Below are positions 15,359 to 24,019 of a stretch of DNA of 33,366 nt, piece after piece. Under the pieces are notes generated by a model, which saw only the letters and a list, made by a program, of their open reading frames with translations, did not search any database and was not told the origin of the DNA. Position numbers and translations under genes: made by a program. Source of the stretch: JBJFGR01 sp051892875 (GTDB lineage: Bacteria > Pseudomonadota > Gammaproteobacteria > Enterobacterales > Succinivibrionaceae); assembly GCA_051892875.1 (NCBI GenBank), contig JBJFGR010000132.1, forward strand, positions 1-33,366, in the 5' to 3' direction. How positions within the stretch are numbered: position 1 is the stretch's first letter; each line of letters opens with the position of its first letter.

Positions 15359-16609
15359 ATTGTATATTTCTTTCAATTTTAATAAAGTTTTGTTAAGGGC
15401 ACCTTGGTTTTCTTGTACAATTTTTAAAGCATTATTTCCCATATTTATGCGTTTAGAAGGATTTTGGTATAAACTAAATATATCTTCCGATAATTTATCT
15501 ATATTAGTTATAACACAAGCATTGTTTTTTGATAAAACATTATATACATCTTTAAAATTATAGTATATATTTCCTGTTAAAATGCAAGATTCTAAATAAG
15601 CAGGTTCTATAGGGTTATGCCCACCAACATCTGTAAAACTTCCACCCATGATTACTAAGTTACTACTTTTAAAATATAATGGTAATTCTCCCATAGTATT
15701 TCCAATTATTATATCAATATTAGATAAATCAGTATTTTCTGTTATATTTGTTTTTTTTATAACATTATTTGTTTTTGAGGATAGCAAATATATTTCTTCA
15801 AATCTCTCAGGATGTCTAGGAACAATAAAGAATAGTAATGAAGATATTTTTTGTTTTAATGTATTATAGATATTTATAAAGATTTCTTCTTCATTATCGT
15901 GTGTGCTAGCAAAACAACAAACAAATCTTTGTTTTTTAAGACTTAATAATGGTGAATTATAATCTGTAAAATCAACTTGTATATCGTATTTTAAGGATCC
16001 TGTAATGTATAATTTTGAATCAGTAATGCCAAGATTTTTAAAATTTTTATAATCATTATTGGTTTGGCATAGAATATTTGTTAATTTATTACCTATTAAA
16101 TCATTAAAATATTTTTTAAGGTAATTATATCTTTTGTACGATCTATCAGAAAGACGAGCATTAATTAGAGTTGTTTTTATATTTCTTTTATGACACTCAT
16201 TTAAAATATTTGGCCATAATTCCGTTTCCATAATAATAAGACCTTGAGGTTTTATTTTATTAATGAACTTTATAACAGCATATTTTGAGTCTAGTGGGGC
16301 AAAGAAATGAGTGACTCTTGCTGAAAAATTATTATATAAAGAAGCACTGGTTGTTGTAGATGTTGTGACAATAATATTTAATTCAGGATTTTTTTCTAGA
16401 ATTTTTTTTATTAATTTTTGAGCTCCAATAGTTTCGCCTACACTTACTGTATGAATCCATAAAGGAGAGGATCTATCATAATCAACATTTCCTAAAAAAT
16501 TTACAATTTTTGAGCCATATGGTTTGTTATGTTTACCATATTTCAGGTACATATAAACAAAAGGAGTTGCACAATTAATTAAGGAATTATAAAGACATCT
16601 TAAAAACAT
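15347..16609 (-). CDS. waaA: Kdo transferase
   Basis: Transfers Kdo from CMP-Kdo to lipid IVA at the inner membrane. The 420-residue GT30 protein has an N-terminal hydrophobic membrane-associating segment, WIHTVSVGE with the catalytic base E59 (E60 in E. coli), TTSTTTSASL, ETELWPN, INARLSDRS, and the C-terminal GGSFTDVGGHNPIEPA. The start is the ATG at 16609, whose A is the last base of the waaF stop (TAATG). GGGAG in the waaF tail is eight bases upstream. A TTG five codons earlier is in frame but would place the SD inside the gene. A Kdo kinase beside it suggests WaaA adds a single Kdo; this is inference. Confidence 0.95.
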   Translation of the reverse strand: MFLRCLYNSLINCATPFVYMYLKYGKHNKPYGSKIVNFLGNVDYDRSSPLWIHTVSVGETIGAQKLIKKILEKNPELNIIVTTSTTTSASLYNNFSARVTHFFAPLDSKYAVIKFINKIKPQGLIIMETELWPNILNECHKRNIKTTLINARLSDRSYKRYNYLKKYFNDLIGNKLTNILCQTNNDYKNFKNLGITDSKLYITGSLKYDIQVDFTDYNSPLLSLKKQRFVCCFASTHDNEEEIFINIYNTLKQKISSLLFFIVPRHPERFEEIYLLSSKTNNVIKKTNITENTDLSNIDIIIGNTMGELPLYFKSSNLVIMGGSFTDVGGHNPIEPAYLESCILTGNIYYNFKDVYNVLSKNNACVITNIDKLSEDIFSLYQNPSKRINMGNNALKIVQENQGALNKTLLKLKEIYNLKM

Positions 16610-17652
16610 TAAAAATTCTCCCAATGCTCTTTTATCTTATTGTATACATAAATAGGCATAATTTGCTTTAAGCATATTACAGAATTATATTTACATACTT
16701 TTTTAAAACATGGATGACAATGTTCATCAGACTCTATTAATAATGCATTTTTAGTTGTTGGTGGTGTATATTTTGTACTTGTTGAACCAAAAATAGCTAC
16801 TAATTTTGTGTTAACAGCTGCTGTCACATGCATTAAACCAGAATCGTTAGATATAACAAGATTACATGCTGATAATAAATCAATAGCATCTTCTATAGAG
16901 GTTTTTCCAGCTAACATGTGTGTATAACTAACCACATCAGTTTTTAATTGATTTATTATTTCTTGGGAAGTATTTATATCTTTTTGAGATCCAAAAATAA
17001 TAACTTCAATTTGAGAATTATTTTTATAAAAGATATCTAACAATTCTGCATAGTGAGATGTTGGCCATTTTTTTGTTATACCATATTCAGCACCAGGACA
17101 AATACCTATTATAATTTTTTCTTTTGATTCTATATTGTTCTTGTCTAAAAGTGATTCCAAATTTAATTTATTAATGCTGAGAACAGGTATATCAATATTT
17201 TTTATGTCTGATCCTTTTTTTACATTATCTTTTGAATATGCTAGTGAAGCATATCTTTCAATCAATTTTGGAAATTTTGTTTTATCTTTTCTGATAGAAG
17301 TTAATAAAAAATACCGAGACTCACCTATCCAACCTATGCGCTGAGGTATTTTGGCAAAAAAAGGTATTAAAGCACTTTTCCAAGAGTTTGGTAGTATATA
17401 GCAGATATCGTATTTTTCCGTTCTAAGTTGTTTTCCTATAGTATATCTTGTTTTTAGTGAAAATTCCCCGTGAGTAAGTGGTATTAATATTGATTTGTCA
17501 ATCTCAGGCATTCTATTAAGCACTTTTAAACACCAATTAGGAGCTAGTACGTGAATGATAGAATTCTGATCCAATTTTTTTATTGTTTTATACAAACATT
17601 GAGACATTATAAGATCTCCAATCCAAGATGGAGCGATAACAAGATATTTCAT
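16609..17652 (-). CDS. waaF: ADP-heptose:LPS heptosyltransferase II
   Basis: Adds the second heptose to the LPS inner core using ADP-L-glycero-D-manno-heptose. The 347-residue GT9 protein aligns along most of E. coli WaaF: APSWIGDLIMSQ at the N-terminus, LPNSWKSALIPFF, RIGWIGESRY, CPGAEYGITKKWP, and the donor-site segment SNDSGLMHVTAAV. The tail has four spaced Cys (HCHPCFKKVCKYNSVICL), a pattern I recall in many WaaF proteins. Translationally coupled to waaA and divergent from hldD, which makes its donor sugar. Confidence 0.94.
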   Translation of the reverse strand: MKYLVIAPSWIGDLIMSQCLYKTIKKLDQNSIIHVLAPNWCLKVLNRMPEIDKSILIPLTHGEFSLKTRYTIGKQLRTEKYDICYILPNSWKSALIPFFAKIPQRIGWIGESRYFLLTSIRKDKTKFPKLIERYASLAYSKDNVKKGSDIKNIDIPVLSINKLNLESLLDKNNIESKEKIIIGICPGAEYGITKKWPTSHYAELLDIFYKNNSQIEVIIFGSQKDINTSQEIINQLKTDVVSYTHMLAGKTSIEDAIDLLSACNLVISNDSGLMHVTAAVNTKLVAIFGSTSTKYTPPTTKNALLIESDEHCHPCFKKVCKYNSVICLKQIMPIYVYNKIKEHWENF

Positions 17653-17685
17653 ATAAAAATTTCCAAAGAATGTGGATTTTTGACG

Positions 17686-17710
17686 ATATAGGTTATAATA
17701 TAACCTATAT
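17686..17710. repeat. perfect 25-base palindrome between waaF and hldD
   Basis: ATATAGGTTATA (17686-17697) and TATAACCTATAT (17699-17710) are perfect twelve-base arms around a single A. The palindrome contains TATAAT-like -10 sequences on both strands (for example 17694-17699 on plus). A TTGACG box ends directly before it at 17680-17685. It sits in the only gap between the divergent heptose genes, so a shared operator is plausible. Confidence 0.75.
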
Positions 17711-17768
17711 TATACAATTCTTTTTTAATAAAGTATTTTATTATGATTAATAGATTTTAGGATTTGAT

Positions 17769-18725
17769 ATGATTATTGTTACTGGCGGTGCGGGTTTTAT
17801 TGGTAGTAATCTTGTTCATTTATTGAACAAAAAAGGTTACACAAATATTATTGTTGTTGATAATTTGATTGATGGCACAAAGTTTAAAAATATTGTTGAT
17901 TTAGACATCTATGATTATATTGATAAAAATGATTTTATTCAAAGAATATTATCAGGAGATAACTTTAGTGAATGGGGTCAAATAGATGTAGTTTTCCATG
18001 AAGGGGCTTGTTCAACAACAACAGAATGGAATGGTAAATACATGATGGAGAATAACTATAAGTATACAAAAGAATTATTCCATTTTTGTGTTGTTCGCAA
18101 AATTCCTTTTATTTATGCTTCATCAGCTGCAACATACGGTGGAAGAGTGTCTGATTTTATAGAAAGTCGTGAATTTGAACATCCATTAAATGTTTATGGT
18201 TACTCCAAATTTTTATTCGATGAGTACATGCGTAAATTCTTACCAAATCTTAAGTCTCAAGTAGTTGGATTAAAATATTTTAATGTATATGGTCCTAGAG
18301 AAAGCCATAAAGGGTCTATGGCGAGCGTAGCATATCACTTAAATAATCAAATGTTAAAAGGGGAGAATCCTAAATTATTTATGGGATGTGATGGATATGC
18401 AGATGGTGGACAAATGAGAGATTTTGTTTACGTTGAAGATGTTTGTAAGGTTAATGTTTGGTTCTGGGAAAATAAAGGGAAATCAGGTGTTTACAATTGT
18501 GGAACAGGCAGAGCGGAACCTTTCAGTAATGTTGCAAAAGCAGTAATTGATTACCACGGTAGAGGTAATATTGAATATATTCCTTTTCCAGAGCATTTAA
18601 AAGGTAGATACCAGAGTTTTACTCAAGCTGACCTTTCAAAATTGCGTGCAGCAGGTTGTGATGTCGAATTTAGAGATGTAGCAAGTGGTGTTGGTGAATA
18701 TATGAAATGGTTAAATAGTAAATGA
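17769..18725 (+). CDS. hldD: ADP-L-glycero-D-manno-heptose 6-epimerase
   Basis: Epimerises ADP-D,D-heptose to ADP-L,D-heptose, the donor for the heptosyltransferases next door. The 318-residue short-chain dehydrogenase has the NADP-binding TGGAGFIGSN start, the DNLIDGTKF and DLDIYDYID segments, catalytic YGYSK, and YFNVYGPRESHKGSMASVA. It aligns with E. coli HldD throughout and is about the same length. The ATG at 17769 has AGGA upstream. Divergent from waaF with a palindrome between; its stop overlaps the glpG start (ATGA). Confidence 0.97.
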   Translation: MIIVTGGAGFIGSNLVHLLNKKGYTNIIVVDNLIDGTKFKNIVDLDIYDYIDKNDFIQRILSGDNFSEWGQIDVVFHEGACSTTTEWNGKYMMENNYKYTKELFHFCVVRKIPFIYASSAATYGGRVSDFIESREFEHPLNVYGYSKFLFDEYMRKFLPNLKSQVVGLKYFNVYGPRESHKGSMASVAYHLNNQMLKGENPKLFMGCDGYADGGQMRDFVYVEDVCKVNVWFWENKGKSGVYNCGTGRAEPFSNVAKAVIDYHGRGNIEYIPFPEHLKGRYQSFTQADLSKLRAAGCDVEFRDVASGVGEYMKWLNSK

Positions 18726-19366
18726 GTTTAAAATGGATAGAACAACCAAGCTATAAAAATTCATCACAAGAAAGAGAATATAGTATTATCAATAAGTATT
18801 ATTCAAAGGTTACTATTGTTATTAGCTTGCTAGCAATATTTTCATACATTTTAGGACAATTTTTTAATTTCTATGAATTTTTATTTTTTAAAAGCTGGTT
18901 GATAATTGATAATTGGAATTTATGGCGTGTGTTAACACCAATTTTTATACATTTTTCAATTGTACATTTGCTATTTAATGTAGTTATATTTTGGAATTTA
19001 TCTGGTGACATAGAAAGATACCAGGGAAAATTGAAAATATTGTCATTGGTTTTATTATCTGCCATAGTTAGTAATTCTTTTCAGTATTACTTAAACAATG
19101 GTAATTGTAATTTTGGAGGATTATCAGGAGTTGTAAATTCTGTGATATCTTATATGATGGTCATTAGCTTTGTGCATATTTTTTCATTAAAATATTATAT
19201 TGCAAGGTCATTATTTATTTTATCTTTTATTTTTGTAATCTGTGGTTATTTATTTAAATTAAATTTTGCAAACGAATGCCATTTATTTGGATTACTATTT
19301 GGGTTGTTTTATGGGGTTTTTGACATATTTTTTTCAAAAAAATTAAAAAAATATTCAAAAATATAG
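18722..19366 (+). CDS. glpG: rhomboid intramembrane serine protease, short GlpG
   Basis: Inner-membrane protease that cleaves transmembrane segments. The 214-residue protein has about six hydrophobic helices. The catalytic dyad is present: S135 in GGLSGV and H187 in ANECHLFG. The oxyanion/loop residues HFSIVHLLFN (H77, H82, N86) match E. coli H145, H150 and N154. The WR motif before TM1-L1 is also kept. The first ~25 residues are too short to form the soluble N-terminal domain of E. coli GlpG. The start overlaps the hldD stop. In relatives glpG usually sits with glpE; here it has joined the LPS gene hldD. Confidence 0.85.
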   Translation: MSLKWIEQPSYKNSSQEREYSIINKYYSKVTIVISLLAIFSYILGQFFNFYEFLFFKSWLIIDNWNLWRVLTPIFIHFSIVHLLFNVVIFWNLSGDIERYQGKLKILSLVLLSAIVSNSFQYYLNNGNCNFGGLSGVVNSVISYMMVISFVHIFSLKYYIARSLFILSFIFVICGYLFKLNFANECHLFGLLFGLFYGVFDIFFSKKLKKYSKI

Positions 19367-19390
19367 ATTCTTCTTTCTTGTTTAATCGTA

Positions 19391-19439
19391 AAATTGAGAG
19401 TTATGAACCAATGATTTTTTAGTTAATAACTCTCAATTT
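19391..19439. terminator. long hairpin between convergent glpG and the fliL-like gene
   Basis: AAATTGAGAGTTAT (19391-19404) and ATAACTCTCAATTT (19426-19439) are perfect 14-base arms with a 21-base loop. It lies 24 bases after glpG and 84 bases beyond the opposing gene. The stem ends in A/T pairs that give short T-runs on both strands, so bidirectional termination is the likely role, although the T tails are weak. Confidence 0.6.
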
Positions 19440-19523
19440 AATATCATATCTTTAATCAATAGGAATTATATATTTAATAACAATGTAATAACTAAGTATT
19501 TAACTCATTAAATTTTAAATAAT

Positions 19524-19946
19524 TTATTGTACAAGAAATTCTGAAAATAAAACATTTTTTATTACTCTTCTTCCTATGCAATCATCAGTTTCTTTTATAA
19601 CTGTTTGTTTTACTTTTTCTTCTAATTGTTCTCTTCCATTTGGACCTTTTAGATCTTCTATAGTTTCGTTTCCTAAAATATCTAAGATTGAATTTCTAAT
19701 TACAGGAGAATGTTTTTCAATAAGAACATGATCTCTAGAGTCTGCAATAGCGAGTACAACTTTTACTTTTATGTAATTCAAAGTATTTCCTCTAGAAACC
19801 AAATTTGTAATGAAAGGCTTCATTTCATAATATTCTATTTCAGGAGTTGCGTTCTGAGTTTCATCTTCGTTTTTAGGCTGAGAAGCAAAACTATTATTGG
19901 AGCAAAATAATAATAAACAAAATAAACAGGAAATTAATTTTTTCAT
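19524..19946 (-). CDS. FliL-like periplasmic protein with signal peptide
   Basis: Function unknown. The 140-residue protein begins with a signal peptide (MKKLISCLFCLLLF, likely cut after SFA at about residue 22), then an acidic linker. A FliL-type domain follows, containing EMKPFITNLVSRGNTLNYIKVKVVLAI and the end pattern LEEKVKQTVIKE...VLFSEFLVQ. In true FliL the same domain follows a membrane anchor at the flagellar stator. No flagellar gene is in this window. From memory, Vibrio and Shewanella carry such a FliL-like gene beside glpG/ubiC/ubiA/plsB, so this is a conserved neighbour rather than a stray flagellar gene. It starts two bases after plsB. Confidence 0.7.
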   Translation of the reverse strand: MKKLISCLFCLLLFCSNNSFASQPKNEDETQNATPEIEYYEMKPFITNLVSRGNTLNYIKVKVVLAIADSRDHVLIEKHSPVIRNSILDILGNETIEDLKGPNGREQLEEKVKQTVIKETDDCIGRRVIKNVLFSEFLVQ

Positions 19947-19948
19947 AT

Positions 19949-22357
19949 TTAACTCTTATTAAGGATAAATTTTATTATTGAATCAGGTAATAAAGGTCCA
20001 ACGGCATTAATAAGTTTAAAAATCTTATTAGTAATCTCTAGAATTTTGTTATTTTCCGTTACTAAAATATATTTATGCCTAATTAATGTCTCGCTAATTA
20101 CTTTAAAAGTAACTTTATCAAAAAATTCAGGTGAATTATTAGTGATATCACCTGGAAGTTTTTTACATTTTTCAATGCACAAATCTATAAAATCATTTAA
20201 TGATACATCTTGCGGTGGTAAATTCTTTAGTGTATAAACAGAGACAATATATCTAACAAGGTTTTCTTTTATACTATTGGATAATAATTCCAAAAAATTT
20301 TTTTTGTCTTCATTTATTGAAAATACGTCATTTTCATTTATAAAGTATTCATTTAGTTGAAATTCATGTAAATATTTTATTATTGTTTCATCTAAAATAT
20401 GTTCTTTTACAGGTGTGTATAGTTCATGGCGTAAAAAGTAAAATATGTTACGACTGTGGGTAATTATATCGTTTTTACTTATTTGTTTGTGTACTAAAAT
20501 AATTGTAGAAATAAGAGCTGGTAAAGCAAAAAAATGTAAAATATTATTTCTGAAGTAAGTTAAATAAATAATTTGTTTTTGAGATGGTTTAACAATTACT
20601 TCATTGTTAATTTTTTGTATATTGAATGATCTAAGTTCTAAAGCTTGGGATATTAATTGTTGCCCAGAGATAGAAGGGATTATATTGTTTTTTAAGTTAA
20701 GCGAACTTTTTAAAATAAATAAATAAAAAGATATTATCTGTGCTAACTTTGATACACTCAATAAACTTTGTGAAGAAATAATAGCTAAAGCGCATAAGTT
20801 TATGCAGTTGACGGTTGCGGATTCGTTTAGTCTCATTACAACTTCTTCAGATATATTATTTACAGTATTAAATAACCAAGATGGCTTAGGATAAATAAAT
20901 TTATTAATATCATTTTTCCAATAAGGTTGATTTTTATCAAGGTATTCTGTTATCGTCAGTGGTCTACCAAAGCTAATATAACCCCTTCCATAATATTTAA
21001 ATCTTTTATATATATTAAAGAGAGATAGAAAACTTTCTTTTGCTTTAGGTGCACCATCTAATTCGTGCATATAATCATTAACTTCAAGAACTTTTTCGTA
21101 TCCTAAATAAGTGGGAACAAGTGTTATTGGTTTTTTTAATCCTCTTAATTGAGATTGAACGATCATAGCAACAATACCAGTTCTTGGAGGAAGCATTTTA
21201 CCAGTTCTAGATCTACCACCTTCAATAAAAAACTCAGTACTATAACCTTTTGAAAATAAAGTGAATAAGTATTCTTTAAAAATAGTAGAGTATAATGCAT
21301 CCCCCTTAAATTTTCTTCTCATGAAGAAAGCTCCACATTTTTTTAAAAAATAGTTAATTGGAAAAAAATTTAGATTATTTCCTGCAACTATATGTGGTGG
21401 TAAAAAGTTCTCTTTTGATAATGCATAACTTAGTAGTAAATAGTCCATATGGCTTCTATGACAAGGAATGTATACAATATTGTGTCCTTGACTTATTAAG
21501 TTTTTTACCCTGTCGGAATTTAAAATCTTAGTTCCATGGTATAGTTTATTCCAAATCAAATCTAGAATAGTCCCTAATATTCTTATCATGTGATAAGACA
21601 AATCTGATACAATTTCATTAAGGTTTTTATAGACTTCATTTTCTATTTCAGAATAATTTTTATCTTGTTGGTTTGCATAAGTTGTTATTATATTCCTTAT
21701 ACTGTTTGTTTTTAATAGTTCTTGTATTAGTAAAGATCTATTGGGAAGTTTCGGACCTAAAATTTCTTTATAGATACCATCAAATAATATTCTACATTTT
21801 TTGTTTAAATTCTTTTGAAGATCAATTTTTTCATTAAATAATGAGTTCATATGAATTGGCGAAGAGATAATAGTTACATTATCGAAACCAAAGAACAATA
21901 ACCTAAAAAATTTTTCAAATGCTGAATAGGGTTTATTAGCTCTGTTATTTGATGGTTGTCCATCTTTTCCAGGATTTCTATTCCATATTACTGTTATGGG
22001 AACTATTTGTATATCAATATTAGATTCTTTTAGTAGCTTAATCCAAGAATCTATATTTGAAGAATTATCATAATCTTTATTATTTGAATTGAATATAAAT
22101 GGAACTTTTTTTATAAATGTTACTCTTGAATAGCTCTTTTTATTGTATTTAATGTTAGAGAAAGGTGATGGTAAATTGTAAGTATCACTTAATTTTTCAA
22201 GTGTTAATAAGTCACTTATTGAATTAGACTGAATTATATAAACGATATGCTTATTTTTATCTATTTCTTTTATTATCTTAGAAGCTTGTCCATGAACATT
22301 GCATTTTACAAAAAATTTGATAGGAAGATACCATAAATAGCGATTTAAATTTAGCAT
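19949..22357 (-). CDS. plsB: glycerol-3-phosphate acyltransferase
   Basis: Acylates the sn-1 position of glycerol-3-phosphate, the first step of phospholipid synthesis, at the inner face of the inner membrane. The 802-residue protein has all four acyltransferase blocks: PCHRSHMDYLLLS (H300 and D305; E. coli H306 and D311), GAFFMRRKFKGDALY, FIEGGRSRTGK, and TLVPTYLGYE. Full length compared with E. coli PlsB (807). The ATG at 22357 has GGGAG upstream. A FliL-like gene follows two bases on. In some relatives ubiC and ubiA lie between them, but not here. Confidence 0.95.
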   Translation of the reverse strand: MLNLNRYLWYLPIKFFVKCNVHGQASKIIKEIDKNKHIVYIIQSNSISDLLTLEKLSDTYNLPSPFSNIKYNKKSYSRVTFIKKVPFIFNSNNKDYDNSSNIDSWIKLLKESNIDIQIVPITVIWNRNPGKDGQPSNNRANKPYSAFEKFFRLLFFGFDNVTIISSPIHMNSLFNEKIDLQKNLNKKCRILFDGIYKEILGPKLPNRSLLIQELLKTNSIRNIITTYANQQDKNYSEIENEVYKNLNEIVSDLSYHMIRILGTILDLIWNKLYHGTKILNSDRVKNLISQGHNIVYIPCHRSHMDYLLLSYALSKENFLPPHIVAGNNLNFFPINYFLKKCGAFFMRRKFKGDALYSTIFKEYLFTLFSKGYSTEFFIEGGRSRTGKMLPPRTGIVAMIVQSQLRGLKKPITLVPTYLGYEKVLEVNDYMHELDGAPKAKESFLSLFNIYKRFKYYGRGYISFGRPLTITEYLDKNQPYWKNDINKFIYPKPSWLFNTVNNISEEVVMRLNESATVNCINLCALAIISSQSLLSVSKLAQIISFYLFILKSSLNLKNNIIPSISGQQLISQALELRSFNIQKINNEVIVKPSQKQIIYLTYFRNNILHFFALPALISTIILVHKQISKNDIITHSRNIFYFLRHELYTPVKEHILDETIIKYLHEFQLNEYFINENDVFSINEDKKNFLELLSNSIKENLVRYIVSVYTLKNLPPQDVSLNDFIDLCIEKCKKLPGDITNNSPEFFDKVTFKVISETLIRHKYILVTENNKILEITNKIFKLINAVGPLLPDSIIKFILNKS

Positions 22358-22446
22358 TGCCAGTCTCCCTTTGAGATATTACTAATAATTTTATCAAATT
22401 ATAATGTGAATAAACGTGATAGTTGTTGAACAATGAATTTTTTAAA

Positions 22447-22680
22447 TTAAAGTTTATTTAGAGATTTTAATAATCGTTTTTTTAAATTTTTTTGATTATT
22501 TGTAATATTATTTAATTGATATTTTAAGTTGTTAATTTCTTTTTGGAGTTCCTCTTTTTCGTTTTCAAGACTTTTTATTTTTATATTTTGGTTATTTATA
22601 TAACCTAATATTGTGGATATCTTATTTATATCCACAAATATATCGTTTGTTAAATTATCGTAATCATTAGAATCAAACAT
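22447..22680 (-). CDS. zapB: ZapB-like coiled-coil cell-division protein
   Basis: ZapB is a small cytoplasmic coiled-coil protein that joins ZapA at the division ring and helps align Z-ring and chromosome terminus. This 77-residue product is a coiled coil from about residue 19 to the end, with heptad-spaced I/L and many E, K, N and Q. Its end (NLKKRLLKSLNKL) resembles the WQERLQALLGRM end of E. coli ZapB. Position after hslVU supports it: zapB lies near hslU in E. coli and Vibrio. The start overlaps the hslU stop (TAATG). Coiled coils give weak sequence evidence, so the name rests partly on context. Confidence 0.6.
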   Translation of the reverse strand: MFDSNDYDNLTNDIFVDINKISTILGYINNQNIKIKSLENEKEELQKEINNLKYQLNNITNNQKNLKKRLLKSLNKL

Positions 22681-23999
22681 TATAAAATATATCTGCTAAT
22701 ATCCGTATCGCAAATAATATTATCTAAGTGATTTTTAACATAGTTTTCATCAATTATAAATTCTTTATTTTTGCAATCAGGAGCTTCAAAGGCTATATCT
22801 TCTAGAATTTTTTCCATAATAGTATGGAGCCTTCTAGCACCAATATCTTCAACGTTAGTATTAACTTCAAATGCGGATTTCGCTATTTGTTTGATACCAT
22901 CATCTGTAAAAGTTAATTTAATACCGTCTACCGATAGTAATTTTGTACTTTGCTCAGTCAATGAAGCGTGTGTTTCTGTTAAAATTTTTTCAAAGTCACT
23001 TGTGGTTAAAGGTTTTAATTCTACTCTTATAGGAAGTCTACCTTGTAATTCTGGAATAAGATCTGATGGCTTACTGAATTGAAATGCTCCTGATGCAATA
23101 AATAGAATATGGTCGGTTTTTATGAACCCATATTTAGTTTTAACAGAACACCCTTCAATTAATGGAAGTAAATCTCTTTGCACCCCTTCTCTAGATACTT
23201 TTTTATCCATTGAATTTGATTCGCAGATTTTGTCTATTTCATCTATAAAAACGATACCGTTATTTTCAACAAACTCTATGATATTACTATTTAATTCATC
23301 TTCATCAATCAGATTTATAGCTATTTGATCTCGTTTTTGCTGAATAGCTTCTTTGATACTCATTGAAATATCTTTTTTCTGAGTCTTTTTTTCCATTTTT
23401 CCGAAAAGATCTTCGAGTTGAGAAGCCATATCTTCCATTCCAGATGGAGTCATTATTTCTACTCTAGGGAATGATTTTTGAGGAATAGAAACATTTATTT
23501 GAACACTGTCGTAATTACCCTTAATAATTTGTTCCTTTAAATTATTATATTCAGTGATGTCATTTGGATCTATAGAGCAAATTTTTTGATGAATCATCTC
23601 ATCTATTATTTCATTAATCGCTATATCTGTTGCCTTACTTAAATTATTATCTACATATTTATCTTTAAGCATTTTCATAGCTACAGATGATAAATCTCTG
23701 ATGATTGAATCAACTTCTTTTCCTACATAACCTATTTCTGTAAATTTTGTGGCTTCAACTTTAATAAATGGGGCGTTTATTAATTTTGCTAAACGTCTAG
23801 AAATTTCTGTTTTACCAACACCAGTAGGTCCAATCATTAAAATATTTTTTGGCGTTACTTCTGATCTGTAACTTTTATCTAATTGCATTCTTCTCCATCT
23901 GTTTCTAATGGCAATTGCAACAGATTTTTTTGCTTCAAATTGGCCTACTATATGTTTATTAAGTTCATTTACTATTTCTTTAGGTGTTAGCTCTTTCAT
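22680..23999 (-). CDS. hslU: ATP-dependent protease ATPase subunit
   Basis: AAA+ unfoldase that feeds substrates to HslV, a cytoplasmic heat-shock protease. The 439-residue protein has Walker A GPTGVGKTE at 57-65, the pore GYVG motif (EIGYVGKEVD), an I-domain, Walker B VFIDEIDKI, the sensor/arginine region LQGRLPIRVEL, GARRLHTIMEKILEDI near the end, and the C-terminal tail RYIL that inserts into HslV. It is 20 bases downstream of hslV. No sigma-32 promoter is evident near hslV, so expression may come from the upstream run of genes. Confidence 0.97.
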   Translation of the reverse strand: MKELTPKEIVNELNKHIVGQFEAKKSVAIAIRNRWRRMQLDKSYRSEVTPKNILMIGPTGVGKTEISRRLAKLINAPFIKVEATKFTEIGYVGKEVDSIIRDLSSVAMKMLKDKYVDNNLSKATDIAINEIIDEMIHQKICSIDPNDITEYNNLKEQIIKGNYDSVQINVSIPQKSFPRVEIMTPSGMEDMASQLEDLFGKMEKKTQKKDISMSIKEAIQQKRDQIAINLIDEDELNSNIIEFVENNGIVFIDEIDKICESNSMDKKVSREGVQRDLLPLIEGCSVKTKYGFIKTDHILFIASGAFQFSKPSDLIPELQGRLPIRVELKPLTTSDFEKILTETHASLTEQSTKLLSVDGIKLTFTDDGIKQIAKSAFEVNTNVEDIGARRLHTIMEKILEDIAFEAPDCKNKEFIIDENYVKNHLDNIICDTDISRYIL

Positions 24000-24019
24000 T
24001 GTATTCTCTTTCTACTTTA

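Noticed and set aside
16610..16624. Longer waaA start at a TTG codon (MGEFL…).
   Set aside because: The SD (GGGAG) would then lie inside the gene. The ATG at 16609 overlaps the waaF stop, has the right SD spacing, and places the catalytic Glu at residue 59, as in the family.
19524..19946. True flagellar FliL.
   Set aside because: It has a cleavable-type signal peptide rather than a stator-type anchor, and no flagellar gene surrounds it.
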